Shown here piece by piece: positions 30,193 through 38,510 of a DNA stretch of 64,000 bases. A program made the position numbers and the translations under genes. Positions within the stretch are counted from its first letter, which is position 1. Each line of letters begins with the position of its first letter. The notes beneath the pieces are model-generated. The model worked only from the letters and a program-made list of their open reading frames with translations. It made no database searches and had not been told where the DNA came from. Source of the stretch: Clostridiaceae bacterium (GTDB lineage: Bacteria > Bacillota_I > Bacilli_A > Erysipelotrichales > Coprobacillaceae); contig CABJAS010000003.1 in the NCBI GenBank assembly GCA_902363625.1, positions 280,996-344,995 of the forward strand, given 5' to 3'.

Positions 30193-31966
30193 CTTCCTTT
30201 TCCTCCTTTGAATTTCCTTCATATATCAAGTTTTTACTAGCCGTTCCCGAACTAATTAACCATTTCTCCACCACATCCTTATTCGGTTCGTATCTCATAA
30301 TTCGACTATACAGTTTATTTGATCGGTGATTAAGTGAGATCGTCAATGCATAGCTTACGCTATTATGTAATTTATCTATTTCCTGTTTTACAATATTATC
30401 TTTTTTTGCTTGAGTCAGTCTAAGAAAACGTACTGGTGCTTTTTTCTTAGCTTTAATCTGTGAAACATAATAAAAAGCTAATTGTCCTACTGCAAAATAG
30501 TATTCTTCATCACTGCTGAACTCCCAATCATTATTAGGTTCATTTAAATGCTCTTTTAACAATTTTAATACATCCATTATTTTTTCTATCTCCTTTGCAT
30601 TATTATCTATATATTTCATTAAGCATAGCTGTAAGTTCAAAAGATGTGCCGCTTTCGCCATTTCTCCAATATTGAACAAGCGCTGTATCAACTGTGATAA
30701 TCCAATATAGATAAAGTGATTTAACCCATCTTTTTTACCTAGATGAAACCATGAAAATAATTGATTGCGATATTGAAGCAGAAAATGCTTAATATCCCCT
30801 AACTTATTATCAATTTTATTAGCTTCTGTTGTATAGTTATTGATCAGATAGCCATTGAAGCATACCTTATTTATCAACATTTCGATTTCAGATAATGTTC
30901 TATATGATTTATAATAGTCATTATAGGCGCTTTCCTTAGGAATCATCATGTGGATCACATTACCATAAATAAAATCTTGCTTTAAATGATTCTTGTAATT
31001 AACTATTATTTCTTGATTTAAAATAACATCTCCTGTTGTTTGCTTATTAATTCGTAAGTATAGTCCACTATCTATGGAATCAGGAAATTTTTTATCATCA
31101 AATGCTTCGATCGTACCTTTATCGAAATCTAAATAAATATTGAGCAATCCTTTATTACTAAATCCATTGAGAAAATCAAAAAACTTCTTTTGCAGTAAAG
31201 CATGTTCTTTATCAAAAAGAAATGGATACTCGACCTTTCTCGTTCTATTCATCAAATATGGTTTTTTGTCATTTAACCCCATATTGTAATTAGAAACACC
31301 TAAAATTTTATTATCTGCTTCTATGTTGTAATCATTTTTATTATAGAGATTGACAGTAAAATAACGATTTCCTTCTTTTTCATAAGCAGCCAATGTTTGA
31401 TCTATATCAGGGTAAATAAAGAATATCTTAATATATTTAGTCTTTTCACTCTCTTTTGTTTCTTCGTTTAAATGAGTAGACATCCAATTCTTAATCAACG
31501 CTATACTATCCTGATCCGGCTTTCCATACTCTTGTTCATATTGGTTATATATAGCTAAACTGTTTTTTGAATTATATTTCAGTCTAGGATCTGTCAATAT
31601 ATTATAATACCCTTCAATAATTTCTTTCGTTACTTCCCCTTTTTTAAATCGGTCACACTTTACAAAGAAAGTTAAATAATTATTGGATAATATTTTTTTC
31701 TTTCTATCCATGCATTTATTGGTACTAAGAATCTTACTTTGACTATCTAACTGTTTGATCAAGTCATAATAGATGTCTTCAGAGCCAATGGTTACTTTTT
31801 GCTTTTTATCATATTTGATCTGCAATTGACGTATTTTCTTTATTTCATGTTCACCAATCTCATATATATAGTAGTCTCCTTCTTCTGGTATATAGTTATC
31901 TAAGATCGCTCGTTCTCCTACTTTATCAAGGTAACGTTTAAGCCCCTCTAAATAATCATCTATCAT
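30182..31966 (-). CDS. cas8b: Cascade large subunit Cas8b
   Basis: Large I-B subunit that recognises the PAM and recruits Cas3. At 594 residues it has the usual length. Sequence is divergent, as for all Cas8; it is assigned from position between cas6 and cas7, size, and the family-like N-terminus (LEGLKRYLDKVGERAILDNY). Two cysteines (C84 region and VKCDRF) may be remnants of a zinc site. The I-B subtype follows from the gene set. Confidence 0.85.
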   Translation of the reverse strand: MIDDYLEGLKRYLDKVGERAILDNYIPEEGDYYIYEIGEHEIKKIRQLQIKYDKKQKVTIGSEDIYYDLIKQLDSQSKILSTNKCMDRKKKILSNNYLTFFVKCDRFKKGEVTKEIIEGYYNILTDPRLKYNSKNSLAIYNQYEQEYGKPDQDSIALIKNWMSTHLNEETKESEKTKYIKIFFIYPDIDQTLAAYEKEGNRYFTVNLYNKNDYNIEADNKILGVSNYNMGLNDKKPYLMNRTRKVEYPFLFDKEHALLQKKFFDFLNGFSNKGLLNIYLDFDKGTIEAFDDKKFPDSIDSGLYLRINKQTTGDVILNQEIIVNYKNHLKQDFIYGNVIHMMIPKESAYNDYYKSYRTLSEIEMLINKVCFNGYLINNYTTEANKIDNKLGDIKHFLLQYRNQLFSWFHLGKKDGLNHFIYIGLSQLIQRLFNIGEMAKAAHLLNLQLCLMKYIDNNAKEIEKIMDVLKLLKEHLNEPNNDWEFSSDEEYYFAVGQLAFYYVSQIKAKKKAPVRFLRLTQAKKDNIVKQEIDKLHNSVSYALTISLNHRSNKLYSRIMRYEPNKDVVEKWLISSGTASKNLIYEGNSKEEKEDEE

Positions 31967-31977
31967 CTCTCTGCCTC

Positions 31978-32670
31978 CTAATACCAGACATAATTCAAAT
32001 AACCGTAACCACGAGAACCCATTTCACCTAAAGAAACCCCTAATAGAAAATAAGCAAAATCTTGAGCCAAATCACTTGTACCTACTTCTATTTCCAATTT
32101 ATCTCCAAGTAGATGCACACTTTTAATAGGACATTTGATAGGAACACTATTTTTAAATAATAAATGCGTATATAAAGTAAAACTTTCATCTACTTTTTTC
32201 TTCATAAATTGATTATATTTCTTTATAACATTTACTTTTAGTCTTTCTTCGTATTCCTCCAACGTCATGGAATTTCGCCAATACCCCTTATCACTTTTAA
32301 CAATAACCGGTGTTAATGTATGTAGTTTATAAATTTTCTTCTTAGGGACTATCCTAACCTCAGTATTTAATCCTACCAATTCTTTTGTGCGTTGCGAACC
32401 TAACTGTTCATTAAAATAATGAGCTAAATTAGAATCAACGGTTCTAACGATAAAAGTATAATTTCGATCTGCTTCGTAAACTTTATCAGCCGATAATGGA
32501 TACAGGTTATTAAATGTATATAGTTTAAATTCATTTTTACTATGAAACGTTGACCATTCCTTACTTTTAGTAAGCGTACTATCAATATAATAAGCAATTT
32601 TCCCTAATGCATCTTCCGCAAATAGCTTTTCCAACAGATACACTTTAACCTTGATTTCGTATACTTTCAT
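31978..32670 (-). CDS. cas6: CRISPR RNA endonuclease Cas6
   Basis: Cuts the array transcript within the repeats. It is 230 residues, a two-RAMP protein with the glycine-rich C-terminal loop GEMGSRGYGYLNYVWY. It is first gene of the cas operon, preceded by AAAGGAGG. Divergent from it lies leader 3, so the 140 bases between carry the cas promoter; possible -10 boxes (TATATT) are seen but no clear -35. Confidence 0.93.
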   Translation of the reverse strand: MKVYEIKVKVYLLEKLFAEDALGKIAYYIDSTLTKSKEWSTFHSKNEFKLYTFNNLYPLSADKVYEADRNYTFIVRTVDSNLAHYFNEQLGSQRTKELVGLNTEVRIVPKKKIYKLHTLTPVIVKSDKGYWRNSMTLEEYEERLKVNVIKKYNQFMKKKVDESFTLYTHLLFKNSVPIKCPIKSVHLLGDKLEIEVGTSDLAQDFAYFLLGVSLGEMGSRGYGYLNYVWY

Positions 32671-32804
32671 ATAATTCCTCCTTTCGTTTCTAATTTGATA
32701 CTATGAATTAATATACAGCTAAAATATATCACTTCCTTTCTTTTTCTACAAGCGCTTTCATTAAAACCGTTTATTCTACATAGTTTACCAAGTTCATTTT
32801 TCTG

Positions 32805-32956
32805 AAGAGTGAAATTATGCCTGTAAATACGGACTATTCTCTTCGTTTTGATTTCAACTTTAAAAATGAAGATGTCGCTGGTAAAATAAGGAGGATCCCT
32901 TGAGTTTATAGGAGATTTATGAAATAATAGAGTTACAGAAGGCGGTATTTACGAGA
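32805..32956 (+). promoter_or_regulatory. CRISPR leader 3
   Basis: Inverted copy of the leader found beside arrays 1 and 2. Shared blocks include GTCGCTGGTAAAATAAGGA and GTTACAGAAGGCGGTATTTA. It lies between cas6 and array 3 and points to the plus strand, so array 3 is transcribed away from the cas operon. Confidence 0.8.
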
Positions 32957-33184
32957 GTTTAACAACAACATAAGTTGTATTTAAATACTATTCTCGCACC
33001 TAATGACTTTTTCATAATGAGTGTTTAACAACAACATAAGTTGTATTTAAATTAATACGCAAAGCATTCATTGTCTTTGTTGAAAACTTGTCTAATAACA
33101 ACATAAAATGTATTTAAATAAGGTAGTGTTGGGGTTCTACCACCATACACATATGGGTAACAACAGCATAAGATGTATCGAAAT
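32957..33184 (+). CRISPR. CRISPR array 3: 4 repeats, 3 spacers, type I-B, opposite strand
   Basis: Thirty-base repeats start at 32957, 33023, 33090 and 33155; spacers are 35-37 bases. The two leader-proximal repeats are identical and carry ATAAGTTGTATTTAAAT, one base different from arrays 1 and 2. The two distal ones have several changes. Decay therefore increases away from the leader, as expected. Confidence 0.93.
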
Positions 33185-33548
33185 CCGCATATAAATTAGA
33201 AATCGTTTCTAACTTTAATACTTAAGAATAAATTGTTAAGATTTGTATTAGATAAGAGACAATTAATCTCTATTATTTATTGCATCTGCTAAAATATTAT
33301 GGAATAATAAGTTTAGCGAAATTATATTTTCGCATCACTTCAATAATAACATTTATGTATTTAAAGTTATAGATTGTGTATTAAGTGATTTAATAACAAC
33401 ATAAGATGTATTTAATAGGTTTGCTATAAATTATATAATTTATATTATAGCAAATTTATTATTTCCTTTTTTACAATATCATTATATATTGTATATTAAT
33501 AAAAAATCAATATAATAATTAAAATTTTAATAAAGTTTATTTATTTTG
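33185..33548. other. Trailer region of array 3 with an orphan repeat and a palindrome
   Basis: AT-rich sequence without genes. An orphan repeat-like unit lies at 33388-33417 (AACAACATAAGATGTATTTA is intact), about 200 bases after the last unit of array 3. Directly after it TTTGCTATAA and TTATAGCAAA form the arms of a ~35-base palindrome at 33420-33454. I see nothing else here. Confidence 0.6.
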
Positions 33549-33647
33549 TCACCAAATAAACAGAATAATAAAATAATCAGTGATTGAATATGTACAGTAA
33601 CAATCAATGCAACTATTTTGGTCGATAAGTTCAGCATGTCGGGAACC
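33549..33647 (+). pseudogene. Relic of the esterase gene 5' region
   Basis: The stretch matches the promoter region and early codons of the esterase gene at 35875: AGAATAATAAAATAATC, then GTACAGTAACAATCAATGCA and GATAAGTTCAGCATGTCGGG (the gene has GATAAGTTAAGCATGCCGGG). About 75 bases including ribosome site and start are missing from the middle. It is a non-functional fragment. Confidence 0.75.
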
Positions 33648-33663
33648 TGATAAGATAGATTTA

Positions 33664-33752
33664 CTACATCCCTCTTTTTAATGAAAATGGAATAAGCTTC
33701 TGATTTTTTAGTATATATTTTATCAACTTATAACAAGCCACCCTGATATTAT
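33664..33752 (-). pseudogene. Relic of the cas1 3' end
   Basis: The minus strand translates to CYKLIKYILKNQKLIPFSLK, RGM and a stop, nearly the same as the C-terminus of the cas1 at 24510 (CYKLIKCILEDQKFIPFSLK, RGM). Similarity stops abruptly at both ends. It lies between the esterase relic and the second 183-residue gene. Confidence 0.8.
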
Positions 33753-33772
33753 TCACTCGATCTGTTTTCAAA

Positions 33773-33804
33773 TAAAAATATCCCGACCACTAGACCGAGA
33801 TATT
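33773..33804 (-). terminator. Terminator after copy B of the 183-residue protein
   Basis: On the minus strand AATATCTCGGTC pairs with GTCGGGATATT (with G-T pairs) and TTTTATTTG follows. Confidence 0.65.
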
Positions 33805-33815
33805 TCATTTATAAA

Positions 33816-34367
33816 TTAATAAATAGAGTTGAAAAACTTTTCAATTATTGGTGAGATAGTTTCTTTCCAATTTTCATTAAGAGTCGTTGCATCAAAATCA
33901 GTTATACCAAGAATATATAATTTATCAGTATAGGTTTGCATCATTATAGTAGCAGTTAATTGATCTTCTCCTATATAAAGAATACATTCAACTTCATAGT
34001 TAATAGTATTAACAATCCAATGATCCACTATTTCAGATGCTTCGTTAATAGTATTAATGACACGATCTTTCTTATCAATACTTACAATATTAAATTTAGA
34101 TAAAACAAAAATATTTTTAATTGGTAATAATCGGTGTACATCTTTTGGGGAATAATCTATTACAAAGTTAGTTGTGATTCCTCGTTCCTTAACATATTCT
34201 TCCTTATAATCTATTACATTATTGTATTCGGTGATTTCTTCGAGCATTTGTGTGGTAGGAAATTTTGGCAAGCTGTCTAATAAATCTAATTCTTTAGTAC
34301 TTCTTGCATATGTATACATACCACATATGATTAGAATAATAACGATGATAGAAATAAATTTTTTCAT
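33816..34367 (-). CDS. Membrane-anchored 183-residue protein of unknown function, copy B
   Basis: Paralogue of the protein at 22088, same length, same single N-terminal membrane anchor (3-21) and extracytoplasmic domain. It follows the cysteine peptidase gene by three bases, so the two are co-translated. By analogy to streptococcal SpeB and its downstream inhibitor Spi, or to peptide-processing pairs, it could restrain or anchor the peptidase; the sequence itself shows no known inhibitor motif. Function otherwise unknown. Confidence 0.75.
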   Translation of the reverse strand: MKKFISIIVIILIICGMYTYARSTKELDLLDSLPKFPTTQMLEEITEYNNVIDYKEEYVKERGITTNFVIDYSPKDVHRLLPIKNIFVLSKFNIVSIDKKDRVINTINEASEIVDHWIVNTINYEVECILYIGEDQLTATIMMQTYTDKLYILGITDFDATTLNENWKETISPIIEKFFNSIY

Positions 34368-34370
34368 AAT

Positions 34371-35432
34371 TTATTGGTTTAGATACACAATTCCCATTGT
34401 CCATGAATACGAAATAACAACATCTGAGTTACCATGATTATCATTACTCCTGTAATAGTAACTTCCGCCATCTGTTGTATATGCATATGCAGTTACCCAA
34501 TGCCAACCATAAGGATTATCGCCGGCTAATCCACTTAATCCAATGCACACTGGTCTTCCCGAATCAATTTTGCTCGTAGCAGTTCCCCAGGCAGCTCCAC
34601 TTGAGTAAAAACAGGTGGCATAGGAACCTGCAATATTGTAATTATTAAGCATACTTGCAACTCCCACTGCTACATCTGAAGGTAGAGTGCCAGTTGATGA
34701 AGGAGTTAATGCAGCTAAAGTAGAAATTAAACTATTTGCATTAGTAGAATTCTGCGGTCTAATCGAAGAATTGAAATTTACGACACTAGGAATATAATCT
34801 TGATAATATGCTAACATAATTCCAGCTGAATATGGTCCACATTGATTCGAATAATTTTTCCAACTTGAATTAGTATATCTAGAAAATCTAGAGGCATCAA
34901 TCCCATACCAAGTAGATCGAGTCGCACGAAAACTATGATGATCATCTTTTTGACTAAGCATTTTATTATTTGCTTCGATTAATTCATCAGTTTCAATAGC
35001 ATCAATGGGATTTAAATGGCTGTCTACATATATATTATCATTAGTTTTAAAAATGTAATTTAATGGTCCAGCATAGATATACCTATCACATTCAATGTTG
35101 TCATGGATATATGGTATTTTCTCCGTATTTAAACTATATTCACTCACATTTCCAAATTCAGTCACAATTGCATATCCCCCTTCATTAAATGTAATCAAAA
35201 AATAACTTTTAGAGTCATTAATATCATACAATTGATAGGAATTTTCAATTGATAAATTAGTGTTTTCTAAAAAGCTGATAGTTGAAATTACAGAATTTTT
35301 GATTGAGGAATTGGCTTCTGTGACATGCTCAATGTTTGATGTTTCTTTTGTTAATGCTTTTGTGTTAAGGACCGAAGAAAATAATAATGTAAAAACTGTA
35401 GCGCAAATGTACAAATATCTTATTTTTTTCAT
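34371..35432 (-). CDS. Secreted papain-like cysteine peptidase
   Basis: A 353-residue pre-pro-protein: signal peptide (1-26), a ~140-residue prodomain, and a C39/papain-like catalytic domain from about 170. Catalytic Cys198 lies in NQCGPYSAGIMLAYYQ, His311 in YGWHWVTAYAY, and Asn330 or Asn332 in RSNDNHG is the likely third residue. I take the ATG at 35432, 7 bases after GGGAGG. It should act outside the cell. It heads a two-gene operon with the 183-residue protein; an ACACAA/TTGTGT inverted repeat lies just upstream. Confidence 0.85.
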   Translation of the reverse strand: MKKIRYLYICATVFTLLFSSVLNTKALTKETSNIEHVTEANSSIKNSVISTISFLENTNLSIENSYQLYDINDSKSYFLITFNEGGYAIVTEFGNVSEYSLNTEKIPYIHDNIECDRYIYAGPLNYIFKTNDNIYVDSHLNPIDAIETDELIEANNKMLSQKDDHHSFRATRSTWYGIDASRFSRYTNSSWKNYSNQCGPYSAGIMLAYYQDYIPSVVNFNSSIRPQNSTNANSLISTLAALTPSSTGTLPSDVAVGVASMLNNYNIAGSYATCFYSSGAAWGTATSKIDSGRPVCIGLSGLAGDNPYGWHWVTAYAYTTDGGSYYYRSNDNHGNSDVVISYSWTMGIVYLNQ

Positions 35433-35874
35433 CTTTATACCTCCCATAATAAATCTTCACACAATCTTGTGTTACTAGAAAGGAGCAAAGCGATAATGTA
35501 GCAATAATTAATATTCAACCAATAAATATACACACAAAAGAAACATATCCTATTATTATTCTTACATATATATACTTCATTTTCAATAGGGTAAAGCATA
35601 TTTGTATTAATCATTACAAAAAACAATATTCAACTAACAAAAAAATATAACCTTCCTTACCATAAATTATCTATATAATCCGTTCAATCTAAATATCACA
35701 TTCTGCACACCAAAATCCCCTAATCCGTTAGAATTCATTCTACCTTTTTAAGGGATTTTTCTAATGTCATCGCTTCTTTTGTATTGCAAATTAATCCGCC
35801 TAAAATGTAACCGAATACATAGAATAATAAAATAATCTGTGATAAAATAGTAAAAGCAAGGAGGAATTAAATTT
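35433..35874. other. Divergent promoter region, peptidase / esterase
   Basis: No gene is supported here; the small open frames are AT-rich and lack ribosome sites. The left part has the inverted repeat at 35459-35472. Near the esterase, TGTGATAAAATAG (about 35838) could be a -10 region, and GCAAGGAGG is the ribosome site. Confidence 0.5.
35459..35472. promoter_or_regulatory. Inverted repeat ACACAA-TC-TTGTGT upstream of the peptidase
   Basis: Same motif as at 22667, in a similar ~30-base context (AATAAATCTT before it and TACTA or TACTC after). The matching copy lies in front of the 183-residue gene copy A. Confidence 0.5.
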
Positions 35875-36711
35875 ATGGCTTTAATTAAAGTAGACTTTAT
35901 TTCAGAATCATTAATGCGTACAGTAACAATCAATGCAATTGTTCCCGTTGATAAGTTAAGCATGCCGGGAATGCCGGTTAGAGAGAAAAAACCATTTAAA
36001 ACACTATACTTATTACATGGAATCTTTGGAAACTATACAGACTGGGTAACCGGTACACGTATTCAGGCTTGGGCACAGGAACGTAACCTAGTGGTGATTA
36101 TGCCTTCAGGTGAAAACAAATTCTATGTAGACAATCCATTATCAGGAGATATGTTCAGTCAATTTATTGGGAAAGAATTAGTACAGGTCACACGTGATTT
36201 ATTCCCATTATCTGATAAGCGTGAAGATACATTTATTGCCGGATTATCTATGGGAGGATATGGTGCCTTGATAAATGGACTTCGTTTCCATGAAACATTC
36301 AGCCACATCGGAGCATTATCATCTGGATTGATCCTTGATCGTGTGCTTCATTCAACCAATGACGAGGTTATGCCTACCAACCGTCGCAGCTATTATGAAT
36401 CTATTTTTGGTGATCTTGACCAATTAATCGGAAGTGAAAAGGATTATAAAGCCTTGATTACTAAATTGAAGAAAGAAAAAGCAGACCTTCCTAAAATTTA
36501 TATGGCTTGTGGTACAGAAGACTTTTTACTTGAAGCAAACCGTGATTATCACGAATTTTTAGTGGATAATCAAGTTGATGTCACTTATGTAGAAGGACCG
36601 GGAGCACATACATGGGAATTCTGGGATACTTACATCTATAAAGTATTGGAATGGCTGCCACTGGAAAACTCATCTGAAGGGGTTCACAGCGGAAACGTTG
36701 GAAAGAAATAA
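35875..36711 (+). CDS. Alpha/beta-hydrolase esterase (EstA / esterase D type)
   Basis: A 278-residue cytoplasmic serine hydrolase similar to lactic acid bacterial tributyrin esterase EstA. The oxyanion segment is LLHGIFGNYTDW, nucleophile Ser125 lies in GLSMGG, the acid is in CGTEDFLLEAN and the histidine in GAHTWEFW. It likely acts on short-chain esters. The next gene starts 12 bases downstream, so the two may form an operon. A broken copy of its 5' end lies at 33549. Confidence 0.92.
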   Translation: MALIKVDFISESLMRTVTINAIVPVDKLSMPGMPVREKKPFKTLYLLHGIFGNYTDWVTGTRIQAWAQERNLVVIMPSGENKFYVDNPLSGDMFSQFIGKELVQVTRDLFPLSDKREDTFIAGLSMGGYGALINGLRFHETFSHIGALSSGLILDRVLHSTNDEVMPTNRRSYYESIFGDLDQLIGSEKDYKALITKLKKEKADLPKIYMACGTEDFLLEANRDYHEFLVDNQVDVTYVEGPGAHTWEFWDTYIYKVLEWLPLENSSEGVHSGNVGKK

Positions 36712-36722
36712 TTCATATTAAA

Positions 36723-38483
36723 ATGAAACATTATAAAATCAGAAAAGGGCGTCTCGGTATCGTAGTCGCCCTTGCTCTTATATTGGTGGTATCCGGAGTT
36801 TTAATCTTTATTAAAACATCAAAAAAAGCAACTGTAACCTACTACATTGCTTCGGATCAGCCCTCCATAACGATAAATGCTGACAATGAAGAAATCCATT
36901 TAATCAGAGGAACCAAAGTCATTGGTATTAAAGCTTCAGATAAAAATAAAGAAAACATGATCATTAAAACAGATCAAAATAGTAAAGAATTTGAAATTGA
37001 TAAAAAGTATTTAGTTGAAACAATAGAAGAATGTGTAACGAATCAAACCATATATCCACGTCTAATGGTGAATCTTCGAAAAGATAAAGGGGAACCTTTG
37101 GAAAAGACAGTAGGAAATAAGGGAGAAGCCCTGCCTATCAAGAGAATTAACTATGAACGTGATTTTAATAAGGATACCGGTGAAGTCAACGGCTATATGA
37201 TTGAAAAAGAAGGACAGATATATTATGTAGATTCAATGTATGTTGAGCCTACTCTTGAAGAAGCGACTAAAGCCTATCCGCAACATGTGATCCATTCTGC
37301 TTATTGGGATTACTACTTTGGCGATGGTTATTCACAAACGGCATATATAGACAGTTTAGATTATAAACCATTTAATAAAAAGCAATATACAAATAATCCT
37401 TTAAGATCAGATATTAACGCTGTACATATTTCGATGAATATTTTTAAACAGGAATTTGATTATTTATTAGGACTATGCAAGGAAACAGGGATTAATGCAT
37501 TAGTTGTGGAAGTAAAAAGTGATATCGGGGATATTGCTTTTGAAAGTGAGCAGTGCAAGCCTTATCTAAACGATTCAAATCGAGCAATTAAAGATGCCGT
37601 TGTAACCAAAAGTGAACTACAATCATTGATCGATCGCTGTCATCAAGAAGGCATCTATTTGATTGCACGTATCGTTACCTTTAAAGACCAAATCTTTGCA
37701 CAGCAGAACAGTGAAGAAAGTATTCTTTCCAATGATGGTTCTCTGCTTATACATAATGGTGAAAACTGGCCCTCTGCTTACTCTCGAAAATCTTGGATGT
37801 ACAATGTAGCAATCGCAAAAGAAGTGGCAGTAATGGGATTCAATGAAATCCAGTTTGATTATGTTCGTTTCCCTGATGGTTTAGTCAACGGAGAAATGAA
37901 TGGTGAAATCAACTTACATAATACATACGATGAATATAAGACGCAGGCCCTTCAGCGCTTCTTGATGTATGCTTATGAGGAACTGTCTCCTTTAGAAGTG
38001 TATGTAGCAGCCGATGTCTTTGCTTGGCCCGCGGTGGCAGAAGATGATCAGAATATCGGACAGTTTATCCCCGCTTTAGCGAATGTTGCCGATGTCATTT
38101 CCCCTATGCCTTACCCGGATCACTTTGGTCCCGGCAATATGGGATCTGATCAGCCTTGGCAAAACCCTGAAAGCACTTTGCAGAATTATAGTGAAATAAT
38201 GAAAGAAGTTTTAAACAGCGTCCCTACTCCCGCAGCCTACCGCACTTGGATTCAAGGTTATGCCTGCATGGGACATGTCTGCAAGGGAACTCCGGGGAAT
38301 CCGCAAAGAGATTATGGCAGTCAGGAAATGATGGATCAAATCCATGGAATTAATAATGCCGGCTTTGAAGGCTATATGGTATGGTCAGGTTATGGCGGAA
38401 GCGGAATGTTTGAAGAACGAAAAGCGGGATTTATTTCCAGTACATTACCAGAGAATAAAAAATGGAAGCACAGCTTCCAATGA
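36723..38483 (+). CDS. Membrane-anchored putative glycoside hydrolase (DUF4015 type)
   Basis: The protein has one N-terminal membrane helix (10-29), a ~170-residue N-terminal extracytoplasmic part, and from about 225 a TIM-barrel-like domain. Recognisable pieces are LVVEVKSDIGDIAFES, LIARIVTFKD, EIQFDYVRFPDG, ADVFAWP and ISPMPYPDHFGPG, ending with GYMVWSGYGGSG, the pattern of DUF4015 proteins. Two carboxylates in EIQFDY and the ADVFAW aspartate are plausible catalytic residues. The substrate, presumably a cell-wall or mucus glycan, is unknown. Confidence 0.85.
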   Translation: MKHYKIRKGRLGIVVALALILVVSGVLIFIKTSKKATVTYYIASDQPSITINADNEEIHLIRGTKVIGIKASDKNKENMIIKTDQNSKEFEIDKKYLVETIEECVTNQTIYPRLMVNLRKDKGEPLEKTVGNKGEALPIKRINYERDFNKDTGEVNGYMIEKEGQIYYVDSMYVEPTLEEATKAYPQHVIHSAYWDYYFGDGYSQTAYIDSLDYKPFNKKQYTNNPLRSDINAVHISMNIFKQEFDYLLGLCKETGINALVVEVKSDIGDIAFESEQCKPYLNDSNRAIKDAVVTKSELQSLIDRCHQEGIYLIARIVTFKDQIFAQQNSEESILSNDGSLLIHNGENWPSAYSRKSWMYNVAIAKEVAVMGFNEIQFDYVRFPDGLVNGEMNGEINLHNTYDEYKTQALQRFLMYAYEELSPLEVYVAADVFAWPAVAEDDQNIGQFIPALANVADVISPMPYPDHFGPGNMGSDQPWQNPESTLQNYSEIMKEVLNSVPTPAAYRTWIQGYACMGHVCKGTPGNPQRDYGSQEMMDQIHGINNAGFEGYMVWSGYGGSGMFEERKAGFISSTLPENKKWKHSFQ

Positions 38484-38508
38484 CACCTAAAAACAGGTGT
38501 CTTTTTTA
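38481..38508 (+). terminator. Terminator after the glycoside hydrolase gene
   Basis: GACACCT and AGGTGTC form a 7-bp stem around AAAAAC, followed by TTTTTTAT. Confidence 0.85.
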
Positions 38509-38510
38509 TC

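Noticed and set aside
21135..33184. Self-targeting spacers
   Set aside because: I compared the spacers by eye with the genes in this window and found no match. This does not cover the rest of the genome.
33336..33365. Possible further degenerate CRISPR repeat (AATAACATTTATGTATTTAAA)
   Set aside because: It needs a one-base gap, matches mainly in the AT-rich part and is only 22 bases from the orphan repeat, which does not fit spacer length.
35435..35626. Small minus-strand open frame between peptidase and esterase genes
   Set aside because: It is AT-rich, overlaps the peptidase leader with its inverted repeat, has no ribosome site and no recognisable protein features.
35748..35963. Small minus-strand open frame over the esterase start
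   Set aside because: It lies antisense to the esterase start codon and promoter; no ribosome site.
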